DNA of 60,000 bases from Antedon mediterranea (GCF_964355755.1 NC_092674.1:24084001-24144000), one strand, 5' to 3'. Shown: positions 10,601-21,380, counted from the stretch's first letter. Notes: generated by a model not told the origin, from the sequence alone. Program-made: numbers and translations.

Positions 10601-12479
10601 GGACTGCTACAGTACTATAGGATGATAAGGATCAACAATAAATATAGTAGACAATGTAAACACACAGTACATGTAATGTTTAGGCAATCGTACTAGCATG
10701 TGGATGGTAACTGTATGGATTGCAGACCAGTCTGACTAGTGCCACTCTGTATTGCTTGTAGGGGACTTAAGACTGCTACTATAGGATGATAAGGATCAAC
10801 AATAAATACATAGTAGAAACTGTAAACATATATTTTTCTTACAAAACAAAATAAAATAGAAAAGTTTTTAATTATACCTGTAGAACTATATGATAACTGA
10901 TGCTGTCTTTGATAAAAATAATATTTCTTTTAAATCCAACCAAATGACGTCATGGTCACTAAGATTAAGACGTTGGACGTCATAAAATCGATTAACTTTT
11001 GAAAAATGATTTTGTCTTTACAGCTTTACAATTGCCTATTGGAAAGACAACTGTTATGCATATACTGGCAAGAGAAACATTACCAGAGCCTAATTCACAA
11101 GGTATATAATATTTTATTCATAATACAGTATACAAGGTTTTTGGTTTAAAGCGACGTTCTACAAACTATGGACCACTTGGTAGAAAATTGTGGCTTTGGA
11201 AATTGTGGGAAAAAAAACAAACGATAATTTAGCGTTGTAAGCGCTTTTATTCTAACATGGTTTGATGTTTCTGAAAATGTTTATTCATTGTTATTATTAT
11301 TTGTGCGGCTTGTTACCCTCCAAAAAATACAATTCAATTTCCAGGGACCTAGAGGTCCATATTTCCTAAAATGTTCTTACTGTACCTCATCTCCAACCAT
11401 AGTGGATGACGGTGAGGGTACAGTAGATACGTGTTGGTGCTGGCAAGAAGATTTTAGGCCATGAAATAAAAAGTTTGTGTAACGCTGGTTTAAAGGATCA
11501 TGTCAAAAGGATTTTTTCTGTAATTGTTGTAATTAACTACATTTTTTATATTGCAATTAATCTATAGGTTATTTTTAGAGACAATATAAATAATAAACAG
11601 GTTGTACATGATTACAAACAAAATTATCGCCAAACTGATTGTAAAGCAGGTTAAAGAGTAAACGGTGTATAGTTAATACAGTAAATATAGTAAATAATTT
11701 TGACACTGATCTAAAGCATTCAATCCTTTTAAAAGATGCAACATGCAGACTGTTGCTAAGGTCTGCTTTGTTGAAGACAAATAAAATGTAACATTATCAC
11801 TATTAATAGCTACTGTAACCTAAAGATCCTTAATAACATTGACAGATTATTATTACACAAGTATAATGCAAAGTGAATATCATTTTACTTATATTCATAT
11901 CATTATCCTGACATTTTATATATTTCTGTCTCTTTTATTATTTTAAATGAATTCATGTCTCTGTACGTGAGCTATTTTATTTTAAAATATGAATCTTAAA
12001 AGTTTTATTGCTTTTTAATTAATAAATGTGACGGAACAACGCTCTGGGCCCATGGGTTTACCAGTGAGCGCTGATAGCCATTACGACACTGGCTTTACTG
12101 TATATACCCTAACCCTGTTTAAGATAGTCAGGAAAAAAATTCTGGTTTTGAACCTAAGATACTGTAAGATCCTTTTGTTTTGTATAAAGCTCTATCTACA
12201 CAAGCTAGTTTGACAAAAAAAGTGTGGTAATGATACCAAATATGGTAGTGATGACATCATCATGTCCATACTGTGTATGGGCAAATCACATTTTTTTAAA
12301 CAATAACATATACAGTAACGTTTAATAGTGTAGACAGAGCTTAGTGATCATGTCATTGTCAGCAACAAACTACATGTACAGTAATAGTGTCATCATTTCA
12401 ACCACTATCTTGTCTTTCTTTTACAGGTCCAAGAAATCGTGGCAAGACAGAAGAGAGCAACTGTTGTGTGCTTTTGTAA
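4569..12479 (+). CDS. UBL3: UBL3, ubiquitin-like protein 3 (5' exons not found)
   Basis: The last three coding exons of a membrane-anchored ubiquitin-fold protein were recognised: 4569-4655, 11024-11101 and 12427-12479. Each has AG/GT borders and they join in phase. The joined product includes RLIYQGRFIHGNVTLG, then LPIGKTTVMH and ARETLPEPNSQ, then GPRNRGKTEESN, and ends Cys-Cys-Val-Leu-Leu. It matches residues of roughly 47-117 of the 117-residue vertebrate protein almost without gaps. The CaaX box ending in Leu predicts geranylgeranylation, and the preceding Cys is a possible palmitoylation site. Known UBL3 is prenylated, sits on membranes and directs proteins into small extracellular vesicles. 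The exons encoding the first ~46 residues were not found between 1 and 4568 and may lie upstream of the window. The large intron is filled with repeats. Confidence 0.93.
4728..4775 (+). repeat. SINE 3'-tail fragment
   Basis: 'aatggcaccgtaattgg' followed by 'gccggtgacattac' resembles the distal end of the SINE copy on the minus strand at 37470-37745 ('aatggcgccgtaattgg'). Only the tail is present. Confidence 0.4.
4834..5200. mobile_element. hAT-like MITE with perfect 8-bp target duplication
   Basis: The termini are GGGTATTGCTAAAC on the left and the near reverse complement ending AGCAATACCC on the right. Inverted arms of about 120 bp surround an AT-rich centre. GCGCTATG is repeated exactly at 4826-4833 and 5201-5208. 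An 8-bp duplication is characteristic of the hAT superfamily; there is no coding capacity. The element lies in a UBL3 intron, and the intact duplication suggests a fairly recent insertion. Confidence 0.88.
5310..5360. repeat. GTAC/CAGTACTG microsatellite
   Basis: A run of overlapping 'cagtactgtacagt' palindromes. The same motif is scattered through the window. Confidence 0.7.
5410..5590. repeat. three tandem units of ~80 bp
   Basis: 'ttccaatagctacagtaggc' followed by 'tattgatagta' and 'gtacagag' recurs at about 5425, 5501 and 5569, with the third unit truncated. Confidence 0.65.
5981..6191 (+). mobile_element. family A palindromic element, expanded copy
   Basis: The arms are 'atatcaaactatttttacaa' on the left and 'aaagtttgatattgtagaca' on the right. 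The centre holds five tandem 21-bp units of the form 'gatatgcccaaatatggtagt', which is longer than in most copies. The 21-bp units are open on both strands and give a repeated MPKYGSD heptapeptide in one frame; I regard this as non-coding. Confidence 0.8.
6846..6990 (+). mobile_element. family A element, degenerate copy
   Basis: It has 'gtagtgatatggccaaatat', 'atgacatcatcatgtccata' and a terminal 'gatagtgatagtaaagcttt', with several mutations relative to better copies. Confidence 0.55.
7214..7400 (-). mobile_element. family A element(s), one fragment and one near-complete copy
   Basis: A right-end fragment ('agtttgataatgtagacaga') is at 7214-7258. A reversed copy follows at 7262-7400, with 'gacatgatggtgtcatatca' in the middle and 'gtgtagacagagctttag' at the end. 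Confidence 0.65.
7968..8080 (-). mobile_element. family A element, partial copy
   Basis: It contains 'gtgctcatatatggacatga', two 'atcactaccatattt' units and an 'aaactagtttgatagtgt' arm. The left terminus is missing. Confidence 0.65.
8878..10820. repeat. ~158-bp satellite array, about 12 units, in a UBL3 intron
   Basis: The anchor 'gatgataaggatc' recurs at about 8882, 9040, 9196, 9354, 9512, 9668, 9824, 9980, 10138, 10295, 10458, 10621 and 10787. Units include 'caataaatatagtag', 'cacagtacatgtaatg', 'tactagcatgtggatgg' and 'accagtctgaccagtg'. They are very similar, with a few shared variants (for example 'aactggaaac' versus 'caatgtaaac', and 'ataggttaca' versus 'atggattgca') that are interspersed and not blocked. 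Two units carry the same 'ggggacttaagactgc' insertion. There are no spacers, so this is an ordinary satellite. Confidence 0.95.
10893..10992. repeat. family D element fragment
   Basis: 'ctgtctttgataaaaataat', 'ccaaatgacgtcatgg' and 'ggacgtcataaaatcg' match the palindromic element nested at 51703-51870. It lies directly upstream of the UBL3 exon at 11024. Confidence 0.55.
11024..11101 (+). CDS. UBL3: UBL3 exon: end of the ubiquitin fold
   Basis: The acceptor is 'gtctttacag' and the donor 'G|gtatat'. After completing an Ala codon it encodes LQLPIGKTTVMH and ARETLPEPNSQ. It begins and ends in the same phase as the vertebrate exon. Confidence 0.95.
12188..12342 (+). mobile_element. family A element in a UBL3 intron
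   Basis: It runs from 'gctctatctacacaagctag' through 'gtgatgacatcatcatgtcc' to 'agtgtagacagagcttag'. It sits 85 bp upstream of the last UBL3 exon. Confidence 0.75.
12427..12479 (+). CDS. UBL3: UBL3 terminal exon with CaaX box
   Basis: The acceptor is 'tcttttacag'. The exon encodes the hydrophilic tail GPRNRGKTEESN followed by Cys-Cys-Val-Leu-Leu and TAA at 12477. The vertebrate protein ends in a comparable Cys-Cys-Val-Ile-Leu. Confidence 0.95.
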
Positions 12480-12930
12480 TGGTACAACCACCATATTGGG
12501 CAACTGGGAACACGGTGCATCTATCAAGATAAAGAGTGGGAATAGCACGTTACTATTGGCTTCAAGTCTACCCACAGCTTAGCTCCAAATCATCACCAAC
12601 GTCGTCACTAATTGCACCTCCTCCCATGTTTTGCTACTTTGCTTATTATTTTTAAGATATTTGTAAATAGTACCTATTTTGTCAACAATTACTTTTAAGA
12701 TATGTAAAATTTGTTCTGGATACAAAGAACACACAGTATATTATTTTTTTATTTATTTAAGGTATTGATGATGATAATATTTATTATTGATGTTTATTGA
12801 ATGTTAACTTATTTTAAGCTAGGGTTATGTCGCCCTTTGGTGATCCAATTAACAAGGTGCTTGTGAATCAAACCACAATTGCTAGACTGCGACTGGCCTA
12901 GGTACAATCTAATAAAGATTGCAGAATATT
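12480..12930 (+). other. UBL3: UBL3 3' UTR and candidate poly(A) signal
   Basis: Non-coding sequence follows the stop. A canonical AATAAA at 12911-12916 lies ahead of a T-rich stretch and is the best candidate for 3'-end processing. The extent is inferred from this signal. Confidence 0.5.
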
Positions 12931-13166
12931 GGTCCTTATTTTTTTAAATAACATGTGAGTACAATGTATAGTACTGTAAAGAAAAAATATATTTACTGCA
13001 GTAACTGCAGTAAAATGACATTTTTAAATTATTTAAAATTAAAATAATAATTTACTTAACAACCTTGAATATATTGAAACTAAATTACAAACTAAAGATT
13101 TTGAAATTAACAGAATCTTTCTTTCAGTCACCTCTAAAAGTCTAATTATGAAACTCCAGACTAATA

Positions 13167-13339
13167 CAGTCCACTCTCCCAATACCAGACTCTCTGAAAA
13201 CCAGAAACTCTCACAAAACCAGACTTTTCTTGTGGTTGAAAATTATACCATCAAAAACACATACGGAATAGACAGACTTTCTAGAAAACCAGACATATTA
13301 ACCCAGCTGAAGTTGGTCTGGTATTGGGAGAATTGACTG
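13167..13339. mobile_element. pogo/Tigger-like MITE
   Basis: The left end is CAGTCCACTCTCCCAATACC and the right end is its reverse complement with two mismatches (…GGTATTGGGAGAATTGACTG). TA flanks both sides (13165-13166 and 13340-13341). The CAGT start, TA duplication and 173-bp length fit a non-autonomous Tc1/mariner element of the pogo type. The open frame inside it is incidental. Confidence 0.8.
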
Positions 13340-13744
13340 TAGTAGTACTCGCTTGTCAGTCGGCAACTATATTAGAAATCATGAGGGCGACATAACCCAC
13401 GCTGTAATCAGAGGTTGAATTATTAAACTGTAATTATGATGTTAATTTATAGAATCTTCATTTGTCTTCACATAAAGATAAATTATTTTTAAAGAGTTGA
13501 CTATGATTGGGAAGATGTACCTTATGAATAACATATAAATATGCGTAAAGAAGCGTAAGAATTTACCACCATTTTGTTTGATTATTTGCGGGAGTTTTTT
13601 CGTTGAGTCTATCCATCTGCAACTTGTTGTTTTCTATTGAACAAATCTACCATGTGTTATTTTATATATAGGCTGGTTTTTTAATTTAACATACAGTATA
13701 AAGTTCTACAACCTAATTATTTATGTATGCTTGGCCTGACTATC

Positions 13745-13890
13745 TCTGTCTACTCTATCAAACTTGTAGCACTAACAAACAAATGTGATGTGCCCAAATA
13801 TGGTAGTGATATGCCCACATATGGTAGTTAATCATCATGTGCACATCACATTTGTTTGTCACATAAAGTTTGATAGTATAGACAAGGTTT
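13745..13890 (+). mobile_element. family A element adjoining the derived array
   Basis: 'ctctgtctactctatcaaac' through 'gtagttaatcatcatgtgca' to 'agtttgatagtatagacaag'. It is similar to the array units that follow but has a different left arm. Confidence 0.7.
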
Positions 13891-14905
13891 TAAAAGCTGT
13901 CTACACTATCAAACTAGTTTGACAAAAAAAAGTGTGATGTTCCCAAATAATGGTAGTGATATGCCCAAATATGGTAGTTATATGACATCATCTTGTCCAT
14001 ATATATGGGCACATCACATTTGTTTGTCACATAAAGTTTGATAGTATAGACAAGGTTTTAAAAGCTGTCTACACTATCAAACTAGTTTGACAAAAAAAAG
14101 TGTGATGTTCCCAAATAATGGTAGTGATATGCCCAAATATGGTAGTTATATGACATCATCTTGTCCATATATATGGGCACATCACATTTGTTTGTCACAT
14201 AAAGTTTGATAGTATAGACAAGGTTTTGAAAGCTGTCTACACTATCAAACTAGTTTCACAAAAAAAAGTGTGATGTTCCCAAATAATGGTAGTGATATGC
14301 CCAAATATGGTAGTTATATGACATCATCTTGTCCATATATATGGGCACATCACATTTGTTTGTCACATAAAGTTTGATAGTATAGACAAGGTTTTAAAAG
14401 CTGTCTACACTATCAAACTAGTTTGACAAAAAAAGTGTGATGTGCCCAAATAATGGTAGTGATATGCCCAAATATGGTAGTTATATGACATCATCTTGTC
14501 CATATATATGGGCACATCACATTTGTTTGTCACATAAAGTTTGATAGTATAGACAAGGTTTTGAAAGCTGTCTACACTATCAAAGTAGTTTCACAAAAAA
14601 AAGTGTGATGTGCCCAAATAATGGTAGTGATATGCCCAAATATGGTAGTTATATGACATCATCTTGTCCATATATATGGGCACATCACATTTGTTTGTCA
14701 CATAAAGTTTGATAGTATAGACAAGGTTTTGAAAGCTGTCTACACTATCAAACTAGTTTCACAAAAAAAAGTGTGATGTGCCCAAATAATGGTAGTGATA
14801 TGCCCAAATGGTAGTTATATGACATCATCTTGTCCATATATATGGGCACATCACATTTGTTTGTCACATAAAGTTTGATAGTACAGTATAGACAAGGTTT
14901 TAGAC
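13891..14905 (+). repeat. satellite built from family A elements, ~167-bp units
   Basis: Six head-to-tail copies start at about 13896, 14062, 14228, 14395, 14561 and 14733. Each runs from 'agctgtctacactatcaaac' through two 'tggtagt' units and 'catcttgtccatatatatgg' to 'gtatagacaaggtttt'. Each unit is a whole palindromic element. All copies share derived changes (tatag for tgtag, 'aatggtag') not seen in dispersed copies, so the array arose by local amplification of one copy and not by repeated insertion. Confidence 0.92.
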
Positions 14906-16390
14906 TAAAAAGTGTGCTTTGCACCTATGGTGGACTGAACAATATTATAATACAAATCTTTATTTATCCCCACATAGGGCAGTTGCACAACGCATTGGCA
15001 AACTACATACATAAAAACCTCATGGTTGTTCACTCGTATTTGTAAATCCTAAATTTTTACCTTGATAAAATGTTTGTATTTTTTTTGTTTTGTAAGAGAA
15101 ATGTAGGCAATTCCTAGTATGGTACTGTATGTAGCAGCATTTCTTAAGTTATGTAAAAATGTTAAGATTTTTGGTTATAATTATTGTGTTGGTCCTGCAG
15201 GCAAAATGACCATTTGAATTTAATCTGTATATAAATGTTTCCTTATTATCTGAACTTAATTACTACAGTTGACAAAAGAATGTTTGTCTTTTTCTTCCTA
15301 AATATCCAAGGGTAGCGGTCCAATATTACCAAATGTTGTATTTTTCTATTTTTAGGCCGAAATACCATAGAAGGTACAGTAGTATGGCCCTTAACTTTGC
15401 ACAAAATTGTGCTTTACTTGGCATACTTTTCTTGATGCATACAAGAGATCCTAGCTTAGTAAATTTACATGAGAAACGATAAATTACTGCAAAATGGATT
15501 GATAGCGTTATGCTGCACGGTACTTAAGTGTAGTGTAAACAATTTTTTTTTTCAATAGTTTTTATATAATTTTAATTTCTCTGTTTTGATACCGAAATCT
15601 CTACATTTTGAACATTGGTTTAAACAGGAAATTTGGGTCAAGTTGGAGGCGGATTTATACCCCAACAAGGACCAAAATGTACTCGACCCCTGGGTAGATC
15701 AAGGATTTCTGAAATGGAGGTGCATTGTTAATATAGACCCCTGACGTTTAGGGTCATCCTCCCATGCATTTTGTTATTTTTTTGCCTATTAATAGACATT
15801 AAATTCATATGGAATAAAGTCCATAATTTCACTTTGGTGGTAAAGTGCTATACTAGCATTGTCCCAGTCGGTCCGCCCTTGGTATCATGATTTATTTCCC
15901 ATAGTGGGCTTATACCCGCATTCATATGCATTATTCGTTACAGTTTACTAAGCTAGGAGCTCACGTTTGCACCAAAATTCATAACCAGTTGCAATCGGTG
16001 TCTGTCTTTTACACGATTTTTACACAAACCTTTGTGAGTTTTATGTATCTGCTGTATCAGTGCTCTGATCGATAATTATTGATAATTATCGATAAACTTT
16101 ACTGGTGACTATTTATTAACTTAAATCTATTAATTAATGTTTTTTTGTTTACTTTTTTTTGGGTGCAAATCCAGTATTTGCAAAATAGTTGCAGTAGGAA
16201 ATAAAGCTCTTTTCAAACTATAAATGCTTTTCTTAGGAAAAAATGTAAAAATAACTGTTTCACTCGAGCATTTGTAATAAAGACAAAGCAATGAGTTATA
16301 ATTTTCCACAAATGCAGCGAGTCCAGGGCAATAATATCAATATGAACATTCCACTGATTGTAGCACAACTAAAATAATGAGGTATCATTC
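14906..16390. other. unannotated intergenic sequence
   Basis: AT-rich sequence with no conserved coding frame, RNA gene or strong repeat that I could recognise. A 'gataattattgataattatc' palindromic stretch is at about 16069-16090. Confidence 0.5.
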
Positions 16391-16406
16391 AGTAGAGTAT
16401 CAATAA

Positions 16407-16830
16407 TCAGTTGCATAGCTCTAGTAATGACAACATGGCCAGTATTGGCAACCCAAGCAGTGTGAACAGGCCTCATGCATAGCCCTAGTAATGACAACAT
16501 GGCCAGTATTGGCAACCCAAGCAGTGTGAACAGGCCTCATGTGTAGCCTAGTAATGAGAACATAATTAACAACCCAAGCAGTGTGAACAGGCCTCATGTG
16601 TAGCCTAGTAATGACAACATGGCACTATTGGCAACCCACGCAGTGTGAACAGGCCTCATGTGTAGCCTAGTAACGAGAACATAATTAACAACCCAAGCAG
16701 TGTGAACAGGCCTCATGTGTAGCCTAGTAATGACAACATGGCAGTATTGGCAACCCAAGCAGTGTGAACAGGCCTCATGTGTAGCCTAGTAATGAGAACA
16801 TAATTAACAACTTTAGTAGTGTGAATACCA
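16407..16830. repeat. ~60-bp minisatellite with alternating unit types
   Basis: About seven units share 'agcagtgtgaacaggcctca' and 'agcctagtaatga'. Type A carries 'caacatggccagtattggca' and type B carries 'gaacataattaacaac'. The order reads A, A, B, A, B, A, B, so the last part forms a ~118-bp A+B dimer. The final unit decays at 'ctttagtagtgtgaatacc'. Confidence 0.88.
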
Positions 16831-16978
16831 TTAAAGCAAAACTATGGTCTGGACAGAGCTATATTTCTTAATGCTAGTTTTTGTTGTTGATTAACTGTTT
16901 TATTATTATGTTAAATTATGTACATTATCAATGTAAAGATTATGTTTATTTGTAATAAAACATTCTTCCTTGTTATCC

Positions 16979-17000
16979 CCCCCCCCCCCTAAAAAAAAAT
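16979..17000. repeat. poly-C/poly-A tract
   Basis: Eleven C residues followed, after one or two other bases, by a run of A. A likely site of length variation or sequencing error. Confidence 0.7.
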
Positions 17001-17139
17001 ATCAGTGAATTGACTAATGAATACTGTATATCTTGATGTTTGATTAAAATATTTAAGGCATTCTCTAAAGAAATTATGTTTTATGTTGTCTGTAAAAATG
17101 TTGCTCTTATTATTATGAACTTTACAATCACTCAACTAG

Positions 17140-17695
17140 AGTTACAATTACACTCTGGTAACTGTACTGTATTCTGCAGTAAATGTTGTACACACTGGTA
17201 AACTGTACTATACTGCGTTAACTGTACTGTATGCTGTGGTAATTGTAATACTGCAGTAACTGTACAGTATACTGTGGTTACTGTACACCCTGGTAACTTT
17301 ACTGTGTACTGCCGTAACTGTACTGTGTACTGCCACAGTAACTTACAAAATACATTGGTAACTACTGTATCCTTTGGTAACTGTAATGTGTACTGCCACA
17401 GTAACTTACAAAATACATTGGTAACTACTGTATACTTTCGTAACTGTACTGTGTACTGTGGTAACTACTGTATACTGCGGTAATTTTAATGTACACTACA
17501 GTATTTGTAAAGTATACTAACTGAGTATACCGCTGCAGTAAATTACAATATACTGTGGTAAATTTACTGTATACTGCGGTACCTGTACTGTATACTACAG
17601 TAACTGTACACTATACTGTGGTAACTTTACTGTATACCGGTAACCGTACTGTGTACTGCGGTAAATGTCCACTGCGGTAATCGTACTGGTATTTG
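17140..17695. repeat. degenerate 16-20 bp minisatellite (gtaactgtactgtatactg)
   Basis: Variants of 'gtaactgtactgtatactgc' recur about 25 times, with 'ggtaact' and 'tatactg' as anchors. A small open frame on the + strand at 17274-17483 is a by-product of the repeat. Confidence 0.85.
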
Positions 17696-17699
17696 CAGA

Positions 17700-18700
17700 G
17701 AAGAGTGTTTATTTATAATATTACAGTAACTTTAGTTGAATGATCACTTATTTTATTTTGCTCATGAAGTAAGAGGACATGTAACTTGGGTGAATTCCAG
17801 GTGTTATGATTATGCATAAATTACTTAATATATTTAAATAGTTTGGAAGTGATTCTGGAAATGGTAATTAAGTAACATTTTTTAATGAATATTCATAAAG
17901 TTTGTAAAGGTCTATGAATATTAATTTATGTAAATTATAAATTACTCTATATTTTCCTTTTTAAAGGGCGGAAATTGGTGCGTAATTGCCAGTGGTATGT
18001 GTAAATATATGCAGTAGTTCGCAATCTTAATTTAAAACCTAGTGATGGTTGAGATTTTCTTTGACAATGGCAATGACATTGAAAGGTATTGTTGGTACAG
18101 TAGCTGTATGTATAATGTGTCCAGTATCATAGGAACATTCTATAATACAGTGTCACATGTGTATAATAGGCCATAACATTAACATAATACAGGCGTCACA
18201 TATGTACAGTTTTGTGTGGTTGGGAGGTTCGAAAGTTGTTATTGTTTAAGTTGCGCTACGATAATTCTATTCTTTGCTACTGAATTTGTTCACGGATATT
18301 ATGAAATTTAAATGTGAACCTACCTAACTTAAAAGACATGTTTTTGTTGTTATAAACTAGAGGTTTTCCATCAATGTTTTATTTAATAACGTTATTAAAA
18401 TATGACATAAAATATTTTTATGGATTTATCCATATTTATTCAATAACTTGAAAGAAGAAATTTAGATTTATCTGACCTCATAAAGAATTATCTTGGAAAA
18501 AATATTGAATGTATATATATTTGAGGTTTTCACTGTGTATTATAATATCTAATATCTGTAAGTGCATTCGTTAATGACGTCACATTGAGTTTACATTAAA
18601 ATGTTATGTTGGATAAAATCGACGCCTTGAACAGACATAATCTGTTGCGCGTTAAAAAGTTGATAACAATTGTATAGCTGTTAGCACGCGCGCGGCTTAT
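17700..18700. other. unannotated intergenic sequence
   Basis: AT-rich with no recognisable gene. A CRE-like 'aatgacgtcacattg' occurs near 18573 but lacks a promoter context. Confidence 0.45.
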
Positions 18701-18714
18701 GTTTCTGTCAAAAC

Positions 18715-19020
18715 GTTATCATTATTCATACCAGATCCAAACCGGAGAGCACAGGGATCGTTTACGACTCGCCGTTAGTTCGTTATCGGATTTAATGTGA
18801 ATTGCCCTTAAGCTATGTTTACGATGATCCATCGCGTCGTGATTGGTCAAATTACCTACTATCGCTGCGGCATAGTGGGAACCAAGCTTTATGAAACAAC
18901 GTACGCGTAACGCGTGTAGTTTGACCAACCCAGGATGCGCTGACATCCATCACGTTACGCTTCGTATTTGCGTTGCGTCAGTGAGAACCTCACGAACGAT
19001 ACAAGTTCGCCACCGTATAA
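18715..19020. mobile_element. family B element remnants
   Basis: 'cgtgattggtcaaattacc', 'agtgggaaccaagcttt' at about 18872-18890 and 'cgttgcgtcagtgagaacc' after it are family B arms. Small overlapping open frames on both strands here come from this repeat. Confidence 0.55.
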
Positions 19021-19524
19021 AACCAATGAAATTTGCTATTGTAGGCCGAGCATGCAAAGAATACTTTTTTTTTAATAAAGAGAATTAAAAAAAACATGTT
19101 AAAAGCATTGTGATTTTACTGATGTATGATGATAGATGCTTGGTGTTTGTACAGATAATCACTGATTTAGGTTTAAGAAGTAGTTTTTTTATAATGTTTA
19201 CAATGTGTAAATGAATGTTGAAAAAATGAAGAAATATACGTATAACTGTATGGTTTATTTGGCACGTTGTTCCTCGTATACCTCTTATATTAAATTATTA
19301 TATTTGTCGAAAACCTGCAAAATACCCGTTCAACGTAGATATATACTCGTTGTAGATTTCTATCATTGTTTTTCTATCATGTCATTTTTATTATCCCTAT
19401 CATGGACGATATGGGCACATTAAGACTACATACGGGTACTTTCACAGTTGTTTGTTGAATATAATGTTTCTGTCTGGACAGACGTTTATAAATTCCTCAT
19501 CAACGTAAAGAACGAAGCAGGCAG

Positions 19525-20062
19525 TTTTTATTGGTTCTCACTAGGACACAGCGCAATGACGTAAGCGCAACACAAGCAACTTGACAACAAAGCGACAGCG
19601 ATAATCCATTGTTTGTGATTGTTTATGTACATGCGTTACAGTTTCGTCCTTTCGTTTCGTCCTATAATCTTAGTTCCCACTATTAGGACACAGCGCGTAA
19701 GGAAGTAAGCCGCGACACGATCGAATTGACCAATCAAAAACGGTCGCTTGTGATTGGTCACTTACGTACTTGCGTTGCGTCCTAGTTGGAACCACGATTT
19801 ATGCGTGCGTACATAACAAAATACCACCAAGTGCAATGATATAAAGATTCACGTATTGTGTTAATGGCGAATTAAATTACACGGTCGAATTGACCAATCA
19901 AAAGCGACAGATTAATCGAACTGTCGCTTGTGATTGGTCACTTACGTACTTGCGTTGCGTCCTAGTTGGATCAAAGATTTATGCGTGCGTACATAACAAA
20001 ATACCACCAAGTGCAATGATATAAAGATTCACGTATTGTGTTGATGGCGAATTAAATTAATA
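19525..20062. repeat. cluster of family B elements with a ~180-bp direct duplication
   Basis: Family B arms are at about 19529-19690, 19672-19800 and 19880-19985. The stretch from 'gtgattggtcacttacgtac' through 'atttatgcgtgcgtacata' to 'ggcgaattaaatta' occurs twice, about 180 bp apart, nearly identical. This is a local tandem duplication that includes one family B arm and its flank. Confidence 0.8.
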
Positions 20063-20259
20063 CCAGAAATAGTAATATCTATAATTTTAATATGGAAGCC
20101 CAAGGCATTTATATAAAATACCTTGTACTGTATTTAATCTGTTTAGACTAACCGGGGACAATAACACCTTGTTTTACTGAAATATCAGTATAACTCACAC
20201 ATCAAATAGAAATGCATGATTAAAAGCTTTAAGCAATTGGTTTGATCTATTGATTAACC

Positions 20260-20625
20260 GACTGAATATAATGTGGCTGATTGATTATTCGATTTATCGG
20301 TCATGTATTGATTATTGATTATTTGATTGGTTAATTAATCAGTTATGAATTGATAAAGTTGTTGATTATTTAATTGATTGATTGTTTAATCAGTGATTGG
20401 TTATTAATTATAATATAATTCTTCAATCTTAAACATTTTTTTTTTATTAATCTGTTAACTTAATATTTAGGTATATGTCCTTGAAAATTTAAAATATTGA
20501 CATTGAATGTCCTTGAAATGTCCTGGAATTTTACTAGCTCACAGGTGTACGAACCCTGTTATATTGATTCTTTAATCAATAAGTATTGATTGATTGATTG
20601 ATTGATCAATCAATCGGTATACATC
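20260..20625. repeat. GATT-rich simple repeat
   Basis: Many 'gattgatt' and 'ttaatcagtt' strings, ending in a clean 'attgattgattgattgatca' run at about 20587. Sequence between 20625 and 21100 is AT-rich with nothing recognised. Confidence 0.65.
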
Positions 20626-21099
20626 TTTGGTAACGGTGATTCTTCAAAAATGACATGGCTATCAGCTTCCTCTTTCGCTCCTTAATATTACAGCTTGCAA
20701 TGGCCATTTTAAGTTACCATGCATATATCTTAATTCATAAAGTAATAAAATATAATTTTTAAATAAAGCAATTACTTATCTTAATAAATTCTACTAATAT
20801 TTGTATTACCAAAAATTAACAAACAATAGGTATTTGTTAAAATATATACGTTATTAATTTAACAGTATTTAGACCTCTGTTGTAGAGTTTACTACGATTT
20901 ATATTTCTGTTTTACACCTTGATAATAAAACAGCAAATGCAAAATAAATAATTGATAAATAATAATTTATAAAGTTAATGTAATTAAAAGAATAAATTAT
21001 ACTTCTATATGGACCGTTGTTAGATGACTTTCTCCCAACCGGGTACCATTCACCTTATAACTGAGTAATCTTTATGTACCACTAAAGATTTCCAGTTTA

Positions 21100-21380
21100 A
21101 GCGTTGTTTCCACTTGGACGCAACGCCAAGATGTAAGCCACGCCAGCGAATTTACCAATCAATCAATCAAGTTCCAATAACCCATCGCTTTTGATTGGTC
21201 AATTCGCTTGTATTGCGGCCTACTACGTCCTTGCGTTGCGTCCTACCATGGAGAAAACTTATTTCTCCATAGTCCTACACTGAGACCAAGGACGATGACG
21301 CAACGCAGGGACATACGCGACAGGATGATCCGTAACTTGTGATTGGTCAAATTGTGTACGTCTCTGCGCTGCATTCTAAG
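21100..21380. mobile_element. two adjacent family B elements
   Basis: The first (about 21100-21250) runs from 'ttgtttccacttggacgcaa' to 'gcgttgcgtcctaccatgg', with 'tttgattggtcaattcgc' inside. The second (about 21272-21380) has 'gacgatgacgcaacgcagg' and 'cttgtgattggtcaaattg'. Confidence 0.65.

Noticed and set aside
8878-10820. Regularly spaced repeats that could suggest a CRISPR array
   Set aside because: The whole ~158-bp unit is repeated with no unique spacers, and the sequence is animal intron DNA.
13148-13336. 62-codon frame
   Set aside because: It coincides with the pogo-like MITE.
17274-17483. Open frame with Cys/Tyr-rich repeats
   Set aside because: It lies entirely in the 16-20 bp minisatellite; the residue pattern is the repeat itself.
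18722-19088. Overlapping open frames on opposite strands
   Set aside because: They fall within family B arms and change frame between copies.
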